A DNA stretch of 64,000 nt from Vibrio sinaloensis. Lineage in GTDB: Bacteria; Pseudomonadota; Gammaproteobacteria; Enterobacterales; Vibrionaceae. Shown here piece by piece: positions 17,512-26,563 of this stretch. Both the position numbers and the translations under genes were made by a program. Where the stretch lies: the NCBI RefSeq assembly GCF_000808535.1, contig NZ_JWLV01000034.1, positions 124,001 to 188,000 of the forward strand, in the 5' to 3' direction. Under the pieces are notes generated by a model. That model was given only the letters and a program-made list of their open reading frames with translations. It was not told the DNA's origin and did not search any database. How positions within the stretch are numbered: position 1 is the first letter of the stretch; each line of letters starts with the position of its first letter.

Positions 17512-18225
17512 TCAACGCAGGCACGTTTGAAAATATGTCACGCTTTTTTCGCTCAAACTGTAAACCTGAGCAGGCTTGCCGCCTTTTCCTTTGTTGGTAG
17601 ACGCCATCTTGTTAGCACTAACAATCACGCCTGTTTCTATCAGGCGTCGTTTGACCGTCATTCGGTTAATTTCAACGCCAAACTCAGCGTACGCGGCGAT
17701 AATGTCAGAGACTAAAAACTCTTTGTCCAGAGCGAATAACGCCACCGATGTGTACTCAACGGCTGCACGCAACTTACGCCACGCCAGTTTAATCAGCTCC
17801 GCGTGATCAAACGCGAGGTCTAACGCATCTTGAAGCACGTCTTCTAACGCAAACCAGCGAAGCTGCTCTTGGCACAAGCCACAGTTTTCTATTTGCTCGA
17901 CATTGGCTTGATTGAGCAGCGCGTAGTGCGCAATTGTCACACTCCACCCTTCAGGGTCACGTTTGGGGTTACCATCTACCATGGGTTCGCTGATGTAATT
18001 GGGGTACGTGTGAATTTTTTGCCGACAAATGCGTCGCCTCGCGGCATCAAAATCTTGATCGGCGGGTTGCCCACCTCGCTCCGTCCAATCTTGTTCAAAC
18101 ACGAATCCACCCGGAATCGACCACATACCATGTTGCGGTCGCTCTGGGTTGTTGCGCTTGATTAACAACACTTCCAACCCTTGGCTGCCGAGCCTAAGAC
18201 ATATCATGTCAATGGTGACAATCAT
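17512..18225 (-). CDS. nrtR: NrtR, Nudix-related transcriptional regulator of NAD metabolism
   Basis: 237-aa regulator with an N-terminal Nudix-like domain (residues 1-150; MIVTIDMICLRLG, LLIKRNNPERPQHGMWSIPGGFV) and a C-terminal winged helix domain (about 150-237; TVKRRLIETGVIV, KGKGGKPAQVYSL). The canonical Nudix box GxxxxxExxxxxxxREUxEE is degraded after the SIPGGFV segment (the stretch reads DFDAARRRICRQK). NrtR proteins use this domain to bind ADP-ribose and release DNA. The gene lies upstream of pncA in an operon and divergently from pncB, the classical NrtR target arrangement. Regulation of both pnc genes is inferred; an operator could not be identified with confidence. Confidence 0.85.
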   Translation of the reverse strand: MIVTIDMICLRLGSQGLEVLLIKRNNPERPQHGMWSIPGGFVFEQDWTERGGQPADQDFDAARRRICRQKIHTYPNYISEPMVDGNPKRDPEGWSVTIAHYALLNQANVEQIENCGLCQEQLRWFALEDVLQDALDLAFDHAELIKLAWRKLRAAVEYTSVALFALDKEFLVSDIIAAYAEFGVEINRMTVKRRLIETGVIVSANKMASTNKGKGGKPAQVYSLSEKSVTYFQTCLR

Positions 18226-18489
18226 TTACGTTTCCTACATCCTTCTCTAGTGCGTACATTATCACCGTCCAATACAATTTCAACCAGAAAGTAACCTTTT
18301 GTGATTAACCGGCATTCTTTTCTAATTCGAGATAGCCTGCGTTTAAATTGATAGTAACTTCACCTAATTATTAAGAGCGCGGAACTTAGTTTGATGGCAA
18401 GGCTAGTTAGTAACACAATTTGACAAACCCATTTTGGTTGATTAGAGTTCGAGCAAGTAATTAAGCTGAGTAATAGATAGGATGGCATC

Positions 18490-19743
18490 ATGACCACCTC
18501 GCTTTTCAATCAAAGCATTATTCAAAGTGCACTCGATCTCGACGTGTACAAAATTAATATGATGCATGCCGCTTACAAGCTGTATCCCAGCACCCAAGTG
18601 CGATATGAACTTATTGTTCGTTCGGATGAAGACTTGTCCGATCTTAAACATGACGTCGAACATGAGATTCTTCGCCTCGCCAAGGTCAACTTCAGTGATG
18701 AAGAGCGCCGCTACCTGACTGAGCAAGCGCCTTACCTTGATAGCACGTTTATTGACTACCTAGCAGAGTTTCGTTTTCGTCCACAGTCTCAGGTGGAAGT
18801 GCGTGTTTTACCGACAAAAAGCAAAGACCAATTACGCGTTTCTATTCGAGGTCTTTGGCATGAGACGATCTTGTATGAAACTCTGGTAATGAGCATCATT
18901 TCCGAAGTGCGAAATCGCCGTCGTTGGCCCTCTATTCCCTATGCACAATTTCAGAAAACGTTAGTCGATAAAGTGAATTGGTTGCGTCGCGAACTCAAGC
19001 ACCGAAACATCACCAACTTCCAGTTTTCAGAAATGGGCAGCCGACGCCGATTTAGCGCGCAAGTTCAACATGACGTGGTGGATTATTTACGCCAACACGC
19101 CTCAGATCTGATGTCGGGTACGAGTAACTATCACTTAGCTAAACAGTTTGGTCTCACACCTATTGGTACTGTCGCCCACGAGTGGTTTATGGCACATCAG
19201 CAATTAACAGAGCCCGCAAAGTCTCAACAGGTTGCCCTTGATCAATGGCATACCACCTTTGGCGGTCAACTCGGTATTGCACTCACCGACACCATTGGGA
19301 TTGACGCCTTTCTCGCCGACTTCAGCCTTGAACGCGCGAATGCGTATGCTGGCGTGCGCCATGATTCCGGTTGCCCCTACGCGTGGGGTGACAAAATGAT
19401 CGCGCACTACGAAGCATTGGGAATCGACCCGAAATCCAAAGTATTGATCTTTACCGATGGACTCAATTTTGAACGCGCATTAGACATTTGCGACTACTTC
19501 AAAGATCGCGCTAATGTCAGTTTTGGAATTGGCACCTTTTTAGCCAATGACATGGGCGACTGGCGTAATGATAAGATTCAGTACCAACCCCTCTCTATGG
19601 TGGTCAAACTGGCAGAATGTAATGGACAGGCGGTCGCCAAAATCAGTGACGAGCCTGAAAAAGCGATGTGCGAAGATGAGGTATTTCTGACGGAGTTAAA
19701 GCAGAGCTTTGGTCTTATCTCTGCGCTAGATAAAGCAAGTTAG
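18490..19743 (+). CDS. pncB: Nicotinate phosphoribosyltransferase
   Basis: 417-aa enzyme that makes nicotinate mononucleotide from nicotinate and PRPP, with ATP hydrolysis (EC 6.3.4.21), the committed step of the Preiss-Handler route. It begins with the typical LDLDVYKINMMHAAYKLYP and contains FSEMGSRRRFSAQVQ (phosphoribosyl site), GTVAHEWFMAHQ with the phosphorylatable histidine, GVRHDSGCPYAWGDKM and FGIGTFLANDMG. Length agrees with gamma-proteobacterial PncB (about 400 aa). It is divergent from nrtR-pncA across a 264-bp gap, which probably contains the NrtR-controlled promoters. Confidence 0.92.
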   Translation: MTTSLFNQSIIQSALDLDVYKINMMHAAYKLYPSTQVRYELIVRSDEDLSDLKHDVEHEILRLAKVNFSDEERRYLTEQAPYLDSTFIDYLAEFRFRPQSQVEVRVLPTKSKDQLRVSIRGLWHETILYETLVMSIISEVRNRRRWPSIPYAQFQKTLVDKVNWLRRELKHRNITNFQFSEMGSRRRFSAQVQHDVVDYLRQHASDLMSGTSNYHLAKQFGLTPIGTVAHEWFMAHQQLTEPAKSQQVALDQWHTTFGGQLGIALTDTIGIDAFLADFSLERANAYAGVRHDSGCPYAWGDKMIAHYEALGIDPKSKVLIFTDGLNFERALDICDYFKDRANVSFGIGTFLANDMGDWRNDKIQYQPLSMVVKLAECNGQAVAKISDEPEKAMCEDEVFLTELKQSFGLISALDKAS

Positions 19744-19758
19744 ATTCCTTAACCAAGA

Positions 19759-19781
19759 ACGGAGCCAGTGGCTCCGTTTTT
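19759..19781 (+). terminator. Rho-independent terminator of pncB
   Basis: Eight-base stem ACGGAGCC/GGCTCCGT with a 3-base loop, followed by TTTTT on the plus strand, 15 bases after the pncB stop. Confidence 0.85.
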
Positions 19782-19792
19782 CGTTGGGTGAG

Positions 19793-21265
19793 TTATAAAC
19801 TCATGATCTTTTTGAACTCTTCTTCGGAATACTTCTTCTCTGTACTCTTGGTCAAATCGGTCATCATTTTATAGCGAATATCTGTCGCCATATTGAGTGT
19901 CCGTTTAAGCTGACCATAAGAATAATCCGCTGCCATATCGAGAGCCGCCTGCTTATCTTGCTTGTACATGTCACTGAGCGTCGCATCGAGGTGTTGCACT
20001 TGTTTATACAAACGCGTTTCTTCTTTGTCCCACGTCTGTTTTAGCATGGGCAAATATTTGTCTGGGTTCGCTGATGCAAGGGCAGTCAAGCTTCTAAACT
20101 GCCAATAAGCCGAGTCGTCGCTGTAGGTGTCATCCCCCACTTGGTAAGCCTTAGGGTATTCCTGTAACGTTGAGTAGAGCGGAACCAGAACAGACTCTGG
20201 CAATACGCCAAAGCTTTGCCAAATCACACCTTGCAGCTCTTTGGGCATCTCCGCACGAAGCTGAATAATGTGAGATTCTAACTGGCGTTCAACGCGAATT
20301 GGACGTTTCGCTTTGCCTTCTAGTGCAGTTCCATCGTAAGTTGCACTCAACACTTCAGCCACATCTTCAACACTGATTTTGTCATCCGGCTGCATAAACA
20401 GCGGATATTGTGCTAATCGGCTTTGCTGATACTTCGATGGCGTCAACATCTTTTGCCCGAGCCATTCACGGTCAATGTTGTATTCATCCCCCACCACGCC
20501 AAACGCTTTAGCAAAGTTGAATGATTGGCGATCAACCTTGTCGAGCAACTTGTGCTTTTCTACAAACTCAAGCATGCCTTGCGAATGCAGAACCTCCTCG
20601 CTGGCAAGGTCGACGCCATGAATACGCAGTCCATTGGCAATCATCGCGTAGCTGTTGTCGGGCACTTTAACCGCAATCCAGTGATGACCCGATCCAATTT
20701 CAAACAGCCAAGCTTCATTGACGTCGGCGATATAGAGGCTATTTCCTTCCCCCGCCCCATATTTTTCAATGTAGTCTCCAAGCAGTTCCACGCCTTGCTT
20801 GGCGCTCTTTGCTTGCGGGAGAATCAAAGTGGGAATAATCGCTTCAATAATGCCTGGTTTCACCAAAGGGTCCGCTTTGGCAACTTTGTCATTCACTTCA
20901 GCACTGGTGGTAGCCGACACCGCGACGTTGTACTCGTTAATGCCGCGTTCTTCGTAGTATTTGCCGTCACTGTCAACGGTGATGGCGTCCCAATCGGGAA
21001 TAGAAGAGTAAGCCAAGAAGTGCTCAGGCATTGGCACCACCAAGCCATTACCGAGTGTCCAATCTCCCGGCTCGTTATCTTGTGCAGAGCGATACTCAAG
21101 GTACTTGTTCCAGTTGTTGATGCCGAAGTCTTCGTTGCGAGCGATCATAATGCTGCCATCAGCCGATGCCCCTTTACCAACAATCAAACCCGTACACGCA
21201 ATTGCATTACCACTGAGCGCCACAGCAATGGCGCTCGCGGCGAATGTCACAGACCATGTTTTCAT
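19793..21265 (-). CDS. Exported dipeptidase, peptidase family C69 (PepD/U34 type)
   Basis: 490-aa Ntn-type cysteine peptidase. The signal sequence ends ...GNAIA and is directly followed by the catalytic CTGLIVGKGAS, where cysteine becomes the N-terminal nucleophile after processing. Other family marks are MIARNEDFG, EYNVAVSATTSAEVNDK, and later EAWLFEIGSGHHWIAVKVPD and NRDWLG-like text (NIDREWLGQKM). Family members cleave dipeptides of broad specificity. The frame is open to 21280, but ATG 21265 with GGAGATAGAAGAG upstream gives the proper signal peptide. It stands alone between the pncB terminator and a LysR gene, with no clear operon partner. Confidence 0.87.
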   Translation of the reverse strand: MKTWSVTFAASAIAVALSGNAIACTGLIVGKGASADGSIMIARNEDFGINNWNKYLEYRSAQDNEPGDWTLGNGLVVPMPEHFLAYSSIPDWDAITVDSDGKYYEERGINEYNVAVSATTSAEVNDKVAKADPLVKPGIIEAIIPTLILPQAKSAKQGVELLGDYIEKYGAGEGNSLYIADVNEAWLFEIGSGHHWIAVKVPDNSYAMIANGLRIHGVDLASEEVLHSQGMLEFVEKHKLLDKVDRQSFNFAKAFGVVGDEYNIDREWLGQKMLTPSKYQQSRLAQYPLFMQPDDKISVEDVAEVLSATYDGTALEGKAKRPIRVERQLESHIIQLRAEMPKELQGVIWQSFGVLPESVLVPLYSTLQEYPKAYQVGDDTYSDDSAYWQFRSLTALASANPDKYLPMLKQTWDKEETRLYKQVQHLDATLSDMYKQDKQAALDMAADYSYGQLKRTLNMATDIRYKMMTDLTKSTEKKYSEEEFKKIMSL

Positions 21266-21455
21266 CTCTTCTATCTCCATTTTGGATCAAATTAGGCGAA
21301 TTCAGCTTCAATCTGTGTTTGCAAATTATTATTGTTTGGAAAGCTGTTGTTGGCAGTCTAGCGAGGTATTGGCGAGATTAATGATCAATGGATCACAGAA
21401 TACAGACAACAAAACGTTGAATAAATATCTGAAAAATATGCAGTTTATGGATATT

Positions 21456-22427
21456 TTAGCGAGCCCACTCAACGTGTTCACACTGCCAACCAAACTGTTC
21501 GCAAAGCGATTGCAACTCTTGCACTTCTGCTTTGGTTTGCTCGGTCAGCCATTCAAGGATCTCATTGGCGATTGGAGTATGGTTTTTCTGATAACAGAGG
21601 TAGTGCCAATCACTGTGCTGCAACGCGATGTTTTCTGGGCACTTGAGGAACTTTCGTTTGAGTTCAGGTAATACCAATAACAGATCAGTCACCGTCACTC
21701 CTTGACCAGACAAGCATGCACTTAACGCCAAATCTAAACTGAAAAAGACCGTGTCTCTGCCGCGCTTTTTCCCCTTCAAATTCGCGTTTGCAAGCCACAG
21801 TTTCCAATCTTGATGATCAAGCGTCGCGTGGAGGTGAGGCAACTCAAGCACATCTTCAATTTGAATGGTTTGTTCAGACATCAACTCTGCATAAACCGGA
21901 GCCATGTATTCTGCTCGTAAAAAGCGAATCCCCGGCAGACCCAAGTAGCGATCTCTATGGCGAGTATTTAAAATCAGTAGATCGCAGTCTTCGTGCTCTA
22001 GCACCGGATCTTCTTCAATCGACGGGATGATAACAATCTCGTGTTCGGGGTATTTCTCATTGAGCAACGCGACGTTAGGCATCAAAACACGTGTCGCGTA
22101 ACTGAGGGCGCTCTTAATCACAATCCGCTTTTTAACTGGCGCTTTCCACTGGGTAATCAATGCATCTAGGTTATGGTAGTTTTGACGCAAAATTTGGTAG
22201 AGATCTTTGCCATGTTCAGTCAGTTCAATAGAGCGGTGCTTGCGGATAGCCAAGCTGACACCAAGTTCGGTCTCAAGTTGCTTGATCTGCCGACTCACGG
22301 CGCTTTGCGTCACATTGAGTTCATCTGCCGCGGCGGTAAAACTCATCAAACGCGCGACAGCTTCAAACACTTTGAAGGCATTGTGAGAGTATGGAAGATT
22401 GGAGTAAGGTCGCATCGTCTTTCCCAT
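21456..22427 (-). CDS. LysR-type transcriptional regulator (GcvA-like)
   Basis: 323-aa regulator. The N-terminal winged helix-turn-helix (residues 15-75) reads HNAFKVFEAVARLMSFTAAA, then DELNVTQSAVSRQIKQLE and LGVSLAIRKHRSIELTEHG. The effector domain ends in a C-terminal stretch with SDWHYLCYQKN. This architecture resembles GcvA/AmpR-type LysR proteins. ATG 22427 or ATG 22415 (MRPYSNLPY) could be the start; neither has a decisive ribosome binding site. It is divergent from the MATE pump gene (91 bases), a candidate target. The C69 peptidase follows on the same strand after a gap of about 190 bases. Confidence 0.85.
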   Translation of the reverse strand: MGKTMRPYSNLPYSHNAFKVFEAVARLMSFTAAADELNVTQSAVSRQIKQLETELGVSLAIRKHRSIELTEHGKDLYQILRQNYHNLDALITQWKAPVKKRIVIKSALSYATRVLMPNVALLNEKYPEHEIVIIPSIEEDPVLEHEDCDLLILNTRHRDRYLGLPGIRFLRAEYMAPVYAELMSEQTIQIEDVLELPHLHATLDHQDWKLWLANANLKGKKRGRDTVFFSLDLALSACLSGQGVTVTDLLLVLPELKRKFLKCPENIALQHSDWHYLCYQKNHTPIANEILEWLTEQTKAEVQELQSLCEQFGWQCEHVEWAR

Positions 22428-22518
22428 GAGTTTAAGTCATGTCAGATTGGCATAAATGTCATTTGAACGCCAGCAAGATTATTCGTACCTTTGTGTGATA
22501 CTGATCACGAGGCGCCCA

Positions 22519-23859
22519 ATGAAAAAAATTCTCTCACTTGCTATCCCACTCATCATTTCGCAAATGATCTCCATGGCATTAGTGTTAACCGATGTTTGGA
22601 TGATGTCGCGCTTGAGTGTTTCTGCGATCGCAGCAGGTGGTTTAGGGGCGTCGGTCTACTCTTTTGTGTTTATCATTGCAGGCAGTACGGTTGGCTGCGT
22701 AGCGAATTTAATTGCCATCGCTTATGGGCAGCGAATCGCTCGCCCTGAGTATGGCAATCAACAAATTCGTTTAGCCGTGAAAGGCGCGGTCCTTTTGTCT
22801 TTGGTGCTTTCTGTTGTACTAACAATTAGCTTTGCATTTGTTCCTCAACTGCTTGCACTGGCAAACCAACCCACTGAGCTCGCACAGCCGGCGATGGCGT
22901 ATGTCGACACCTTAAAATGGGCGATGTTGCCTTCCCTACTGCTGCTAGTATTGCGTGGTTTAACCAGCGCCTTTGGCAACGTGCGTTCAATTATGGTGAT
23001 GTCACTGCTTACCGTGTTGCTCAATGTGCCAATCAGTTACCTGCTCGCTTTCTCACTGGGTTTTGGGTTAGCTGGATTAGGCGCGGGAACGGCACTTGCG
23101 GCGACAATCGTGATGGTTGGCTATGGCATCTGGGTATTTAAGCGCCCTGAGTACATGGCATTTGCCCCATGGTTGAATCGAGAAGAGTATTCTTGGTCAT
23201 TGCTAAAACCGTTGCTCGCCATGGGATTGCCCATTGCCCTTGCTGCGCTGCTTGAGCATGGTCTGATTTATGGCGGAACGTTAATGGCAGGGACAATCAG
23301 CATCGCTGCCTTAGCTTTACACCAAATTTTGCTGCAATGTTTGAGTTTCACTTGGAACATCAACTTTGGTTTCTCGCAAGCCGCGGCCATTCTTGTTGGG
23401 CAAGACTTCGGCGCCGAAAACTACGACGGTATCAAACGTACCGCCCTGCGCAGTTTTGGCATTACCACCGTATTAAGTGTGGTGTTAGCGGGTGGATTTA
23501 TGCTGTGGCCCGAGTTTATAGCTAGCCTGTTCAATCTTGATGCTGAGCTCAGCACTCTTTTGGCCATGGTGTTATGGGTAGTAGCACTGTCGTTTGTGGT
23601 AGACGCTTGGCAACTGTTAGCAATCAACCTATTACGCGGAATGAAGATCGTGATGGGACCGACCATTATGACCGCCATTGGCTACTGGGCATTTGGCTTA
23701 CCGGCTGCGTGGATATTGATGCCGCAATTTGAATTAGCAGGCATTTGGGGTGGTATTGGCATTGGTTTGGGCGTAACTGGAGTACTGTTACTGGCGCAGT
23801 TACTGTTTGCCATTAAGAAAACCCGTCATCATCAACCCCTTGCTGTCGCGGCTGGCTAG
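22519..23859 (+). CDS. MATE family multidrug/cation efflux pump
   Basis: 446-aa inner-membrane antiporter with twelve predicted helices, of the NorM/DinF superfamily. The N-terminus MKKILSLAIPLIISQMISMA is followed by LVLTDVWMMSRLSVSAIAAG, and the second half contains LPIALAALLEHGLIYGGTLM, the mirrored pattern of MATE proteins. It exchanges drugs or organic cations for Na+ or H+; the substrate is unknown. ATG 22519 with a GAGG site 6 bases upstream is preferred to the upstream in-frame start at 22456. A LysR gene is divergent from it. The next gene follows 37 bases downstream and may be cotranscribed. Confidence 0.87.
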   Translation: MKKILSLAIPLIISQMISMALVLTDVWMMSRLSVSAIAAGGLGASVYSFVFIIAGSTVGCVANLIAIAYGQRIARPEYGNQQIRLAVKGAVLLSLVLSVVLTISFAFVPQLLALANQPTELAQPAMAYVDTLKWAMLPSLLLLVLRGLTSAFGNVRSIMVMSLLTVLLNVPISYLLAFSLGFGLAGLGAGTALAATIVMVGYGIWVFKRPEYMAFAPWLNREEYSWSLLKPLLAMGLPIALAALLEHGLIYGGTLMAGTISIAALALHQILLQCLSFTWNINFGFSQAAAILVGQDFGAENYDGIKRTALRSFGITTVLSVVLAGGFMLWPEFIASLFNLDAELSTLLAMVLWVVALSFVVDAWQLLAINLLRGMKIVMGPTIMTAIGYWAFGLPAAWILMPQFELAGIWGGIGIGLGVTGVLLLAQLLFAIKKTRHHQPLAVAAG

Positions 23860-23896
23860 CCGTTACTATGTCGCCGAAATTAAGGCGAGGCGGTGC

Positions 23897-24352
23897 ATGA
23901 CTGATTTAGAACTGGAATTTGAACACATCTACTTAGAAGTTCGCGGCCAAAGATGGCAGCACATCGAGCGATTCTTGTTGAGTTACTTCTGCTATCGGGA
24001 GGGGTTTATCTCAAGCAAAGGCAAACCCGATTGGGAACTTGCTCGCGCCTCTTGCCCGCGTTCTTCTAACGTTCACTCTTTAAAGCACTCAACACTTGAA
24101 CCAATCGTGCCACTTAATGTGATCATTGGCGAGATCAAACGTTACTGGCGAGATGGCGATCTGACACCAAGTAGCCTCAGACGAATTTTGGATAGTTTGC
24201 TGCGCTTCATCACCATCGACAAACAAGAAAAATCCGCCCTCAAAAACGCAGGACTAGAAAAGGCAATGCCCGCTTGCTGGTATCAATCGGAGCAAAGAGA
24301 CCCAATGGCACGCTTTACTCACGTTAACATTCATTTGTTGGCTGATACCTGA
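23897..24352 (+). CDS. Conserved hypothetical protein, 151 aa
   Basis: Not recognised. A soluble, mostly helical protein: MTDLELEFEHIYLEVRGQRW, then LLSYFCYREGFISSKGKPDW, a central ITxI-rich helix and an acidic/basic C-terminal half. It has no signal peptide, membrane segment or known motif. ATG 23897 has a GAGGCGG sequence just upstream and was chosen over the earlier ATG at 23807, which lies inside the MATE gene. It follows the MATE gene on the same strand, and its 3' end overlaps the convergent LacI-type gene by 22 bases. Confidence 0.6.
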   Translation: MTDLELEFEHIYLEVRGQRWQHIERFLLSYFCYREGFISSKGKPDWELARASCPRSSNVHSLKHSTLEPIVPLNVIIGEIKRYWRDGDLTPSSLRRILDSLLRFITIDKQEKSALKNAGLEKAMPACWYQSEQRDPMARFTHVNIHLLADT

Positions 24353-25347
24353 CGACGATAGTGAATTTTGGCAGGAATGCTGATCTGTTCTGGCGCTTTG
24401 CTCGGTTGCTCTAACACAGATTGTCCGGCATTGAAGAGGGCTTGAGCAATAGATTCGCAATCTTGCTCTACCGAATCAATTTTCAGCGGTAAGCAATCAA
24501 GAATGTCATAGTTGTCGAACGTTGCGATCTGAATATCGTCCGACAGCATGTCGTGCTCTGTTAGATAGCGGAGTACCCCTTCAAGCAAGGAGTAAGAGGC
24601 GGTAAACACCGCCTTAGGTGCACAGCCACGACTAGAAACTGCATTCGCCATCAAGTCATAACCTGATGAGGGTTGATAGTCTTTGTTGAGCACGTGTTCT
24701 TGTCTAAAGTCGATACCCGCTCGCAGCAAAGCCGCTTGGTAACCGATAAATCTATCTCGGCTGGGCGACAAATCCATCTGCCCGCCGATGTACCAGCACT
24801 CGTCTACTCCCTCAACCAGTTTGCTCACCACCTCTTGAGTTGCACTCGCGGCGTCCGTTTTAATGGTTGTAAACGCACTACCCTCAAACACTCGGTCAAA
24901 CAAGATGATCGGAGTTGTTTGCTTAACTTGTTGTAAATACTGCTCATTGGTGAAAGAGGTCGCGACAAACAGCACATCAACTTGTCTATCCACCAAACTT
25001 TGGATGACTTGCTTTTCCATCTCAGGGTTGTCATCGGACGACGCAATCAACAGCTGATAACCGTGATTTCGGCATAAAACCTCAAGCCGCTTGGCAATAG
25101 AGGCGAAGCCCATGTTGGCAAGATCCGGAATCACTAAACCTGCGGTATACGTCTGTTTAGATTTTAACGCTCGCGCATAAATACTGGGGGAATAATTGTG
25201 GGCTGCGGCAATTGCCTCAACTTTCTTAACCGTCTCTTGGTTGATTCGGTGTTTTTTCGCATGCCCGTTGAGCACAAAGCTTACCGTCGATTTTGAGACA
25301 CCCGCTAACTGAGCAATATCAGCCAGTTTTAATTTTTTAGTGGTCAT
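24331..25347 (-). CDS. LacI-family regulator, Cra/FruR-like, beside the fructokinase gene
   Basis: 338-aa repressor-type protein. The N-terminal LacI helix-turn-helix reads LKLADIAQLAGVSKSTVSFV with the hinge region LNGHAKKHRINQETVKKVEA, then the sugar-binding fold (YTAGLVIPDLANMGFASIAK). The NGxAKxxRI text and the overall pattern resemble Cra/FruR, which respond to fructose phosphates. ATG 25347 has an AGGG site 7 bases upstream; the longer frame to 25362 is less likely. It is divergent from the scrK fructokinase gene, whose promoter holds two Cra-type palindromes, so it is the probable repressor of scrK and of itself. It is a different protein from the second LacI regulator at 28348-29337. 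Confidence 0.85.
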   Translation of the reverse strand: MTTKKLKLADIAQLAGVSKSTVSFVLNGHAKKHRINQETVKKVEAIAAAHNYSPSIYARALKSKQTYTAGLVIPDLANMGFASIAKRLEVLCRNHGYQLLIASSDDNPEMEKQVIQSLVDRQVDVLFVATSFTNEQYLQQVKQTTPIILFDRVFEGSAFTTIKTDAASATQEVVSKLVEGVDECWYIGGQMDLSPSRDRFIGYQAALLRAGIDFRQEHVLNKDYQPSSGYDLMANAVSSRGCAPKAVFTASYSLLEGVLRYLTEHDMLSDDIQIATFDNYDILDCLPLKIDSVEQDCESIAQALFNAGQSVLEQPSKAPEQISIPAKIHYRRQVSANK

Positions 25348-25447
25348 TTTTTCCCTGAGCATTTGACACTTTGCCCGTCTATTCTACTGTCATTGAGAAA
25401 GATTTCTAATGCTTTCCGAGTGGAATGACGATCGCTTTGCATAGCCG

Positions 25448-25467
25448 CTCAAAAGATCGTTTTAGAT
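25448..25467. promoter_or_regulatory. Possible second operator for the Cra-like regulator
   Basis: CTCAAAAGATCGTTTTAGAT contains CGTTTTAG, the same half site as the palindrome at 25515, with an imperfect left arm CTCAAAA. It lies upstream of scrK and near the start of the divergent regulator gene. Confidence 0.4.
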
Positions 25468-25514
25468 CACAAATTACACTCGCTCTTGGCTGTTTTGGCG
25501 GATTCGAATAGCAA

Positions 25515-25530
25515 GCTAAACCGTTTTAGC
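25515..25530. promoter_or_regulatory. scrK: Cra-type operator overlapping the scrK promoter
   Basis: GCTAAACCGTTTTAGC has perfect 6-base arms (GCTAAA/TTTAGC) with a CCGT centre, and is close to the Cra/FruR consensus GCTGAAWCGWTTCAGC. A TATAAT -10 box starts 2 bases after it (25533-25538), 36 bases before the scrK ATG at 25574. A protein bound here would block the promoter. Confidence 0.65.
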
Positions 25531-25573
25531 CGTATAATTAGCGCATCAACTATGAACGACTGAGGTAACAATC

Positions 25574-26494
25574 ATGAACAGAGTTTGGGTAACGGGAGAC
25601 GCGGTTGTCGACTTGATTCCAGATACACCATTTACCTACCTAAAGTGTCCAGGTGGCGCGCCTGCTAATGTCGCGGTCGCTATCGCTCGCTTAGGAGGCA
25701 ACAGCGCTTTCTTTGGTCGCGTTGGTCAAGACCCACTCGGTCGTTTTATGAAACAAACACTCTCAGATGAGGATGTCGACACAGAGTTTATGCGGCTTGA
25801 TGAAGCTCAGCGTACGTCAACCGTGATCGTTGATCTTGATGATTCTGGCGAACGTAGCTTTACCTTTATGGTGAAGCCGAGCGCTGATCAGTTTCTCGAA
25901 CTTGCCGATATCCCAACCTTTCACGCGGGTGAGTGGCTGCACGTGTGCTCTATTGCCCTCGCGAACGAACCAAGCCGCAGCACCACTTTAGAAGCCATGC
26001 GTCAGATTAAGGCGGCAGGTGGTTTTGTCAGTTTCGATCCCAATTTACGTGAAGAAGTTTGGGCAAATCCAGAGGAGCTAAAACCAGTGGTTAACCAAGC
26101 GATTGAGTTAGCCGATGTGGTGAAGTTTTCTGATGATGAGTTGATGTTGCTGACAGATTCAGATTCGTTAGAGACCGGATTACAGGTCATTGAGAAATAC
26201 ACCAACACGCTGGTACTGATCACTCAAGGCGCCAAAGGCGCACTGGTTGTGTTTAACCAGCAACAACGCTTGCTATCAGGTCAAGCGGTCAAACCGGTGG
26301 ATACCACAGGCGCAGGGGACGCGTTCGTTGGCGGATTGCTTGCCAAACTGTCACAACATAATGACTGGGCCAATACGGATACAATCGAAGCCGCGGTGCA
26401 ATGGGCGAACGGTTGTGGCGCACTGGCCACCACTCAAAAAGGCGCGATGACGGCTTTGCCTAGCGAACAAGCACTGCTCGATTACATTCAATAA
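25574..26494 (+). CDS. scrK: Fructokinase, PfkB/ribokinase family
   Basis: 306-aa kinase that phosphorylates fructose released by sucrose-6-phosphate hydrolysis (EC 2.7.1.4). It shows the ribokinase-family signatures: N-terminal CPGGAPANVAVAIARLGG and the C-terminal anion hole and catalytic base DTTGAGDAFVGGLL, with D at about residue 250. Length matches ScrK proteins. The start has GAGG about 9 bases upstream. It lies between a Cra-like regulator (divergent) and scrB (convergent), with a bidirectional terminator after it. In this locus it is transcribed separately from scrA and scrB. Confidence 0.9.
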   Translation: MNRVWVTGDAVVDLIPDTPFTYLKCPGGAPANVAVAIARLGGNSAFFGRVGQDPLGRFMKQTLSDEDVDTEFMRLDEAQRTSTVIVDLDDSGERSFTFMVKPSADQFLELADIPTFHAGEWLHVCSIALANEPSRSTTLEAMRQIKAAGGFVSFDPNLREEVWANPEELKPVVNQAIELADVVKFSDDELMLLTDSDSLETGLQVIEKYTNTLVLITQGAKGALVVFNQQQRLLSGQAVKPVDTTGAGDAFVGGLLAKLSQHNDWANTDTIEAAVQWANGCGALATTQKGAMTALPSEQALLDYIQ

Positions 26495-26518
26495 TTCATT
26501 CCATAAACCCAAGCAGTA

Positions 26519-26549
26519 AAAAGCCCCAACGTTTAGAGTTGGGGCTTTT
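26519..26549. terminator. Bidirectional terminator between scrK and scrB
   Basis: Twelve-base stem AAAAGCCCCAAC/GTTGGGGCTTTT with a 7-base loop; T runs form on both strands. It lies between convergent genes. Confidence 0.85.
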
Positions 26550-26563
26550 GAGTAATGGATGAC

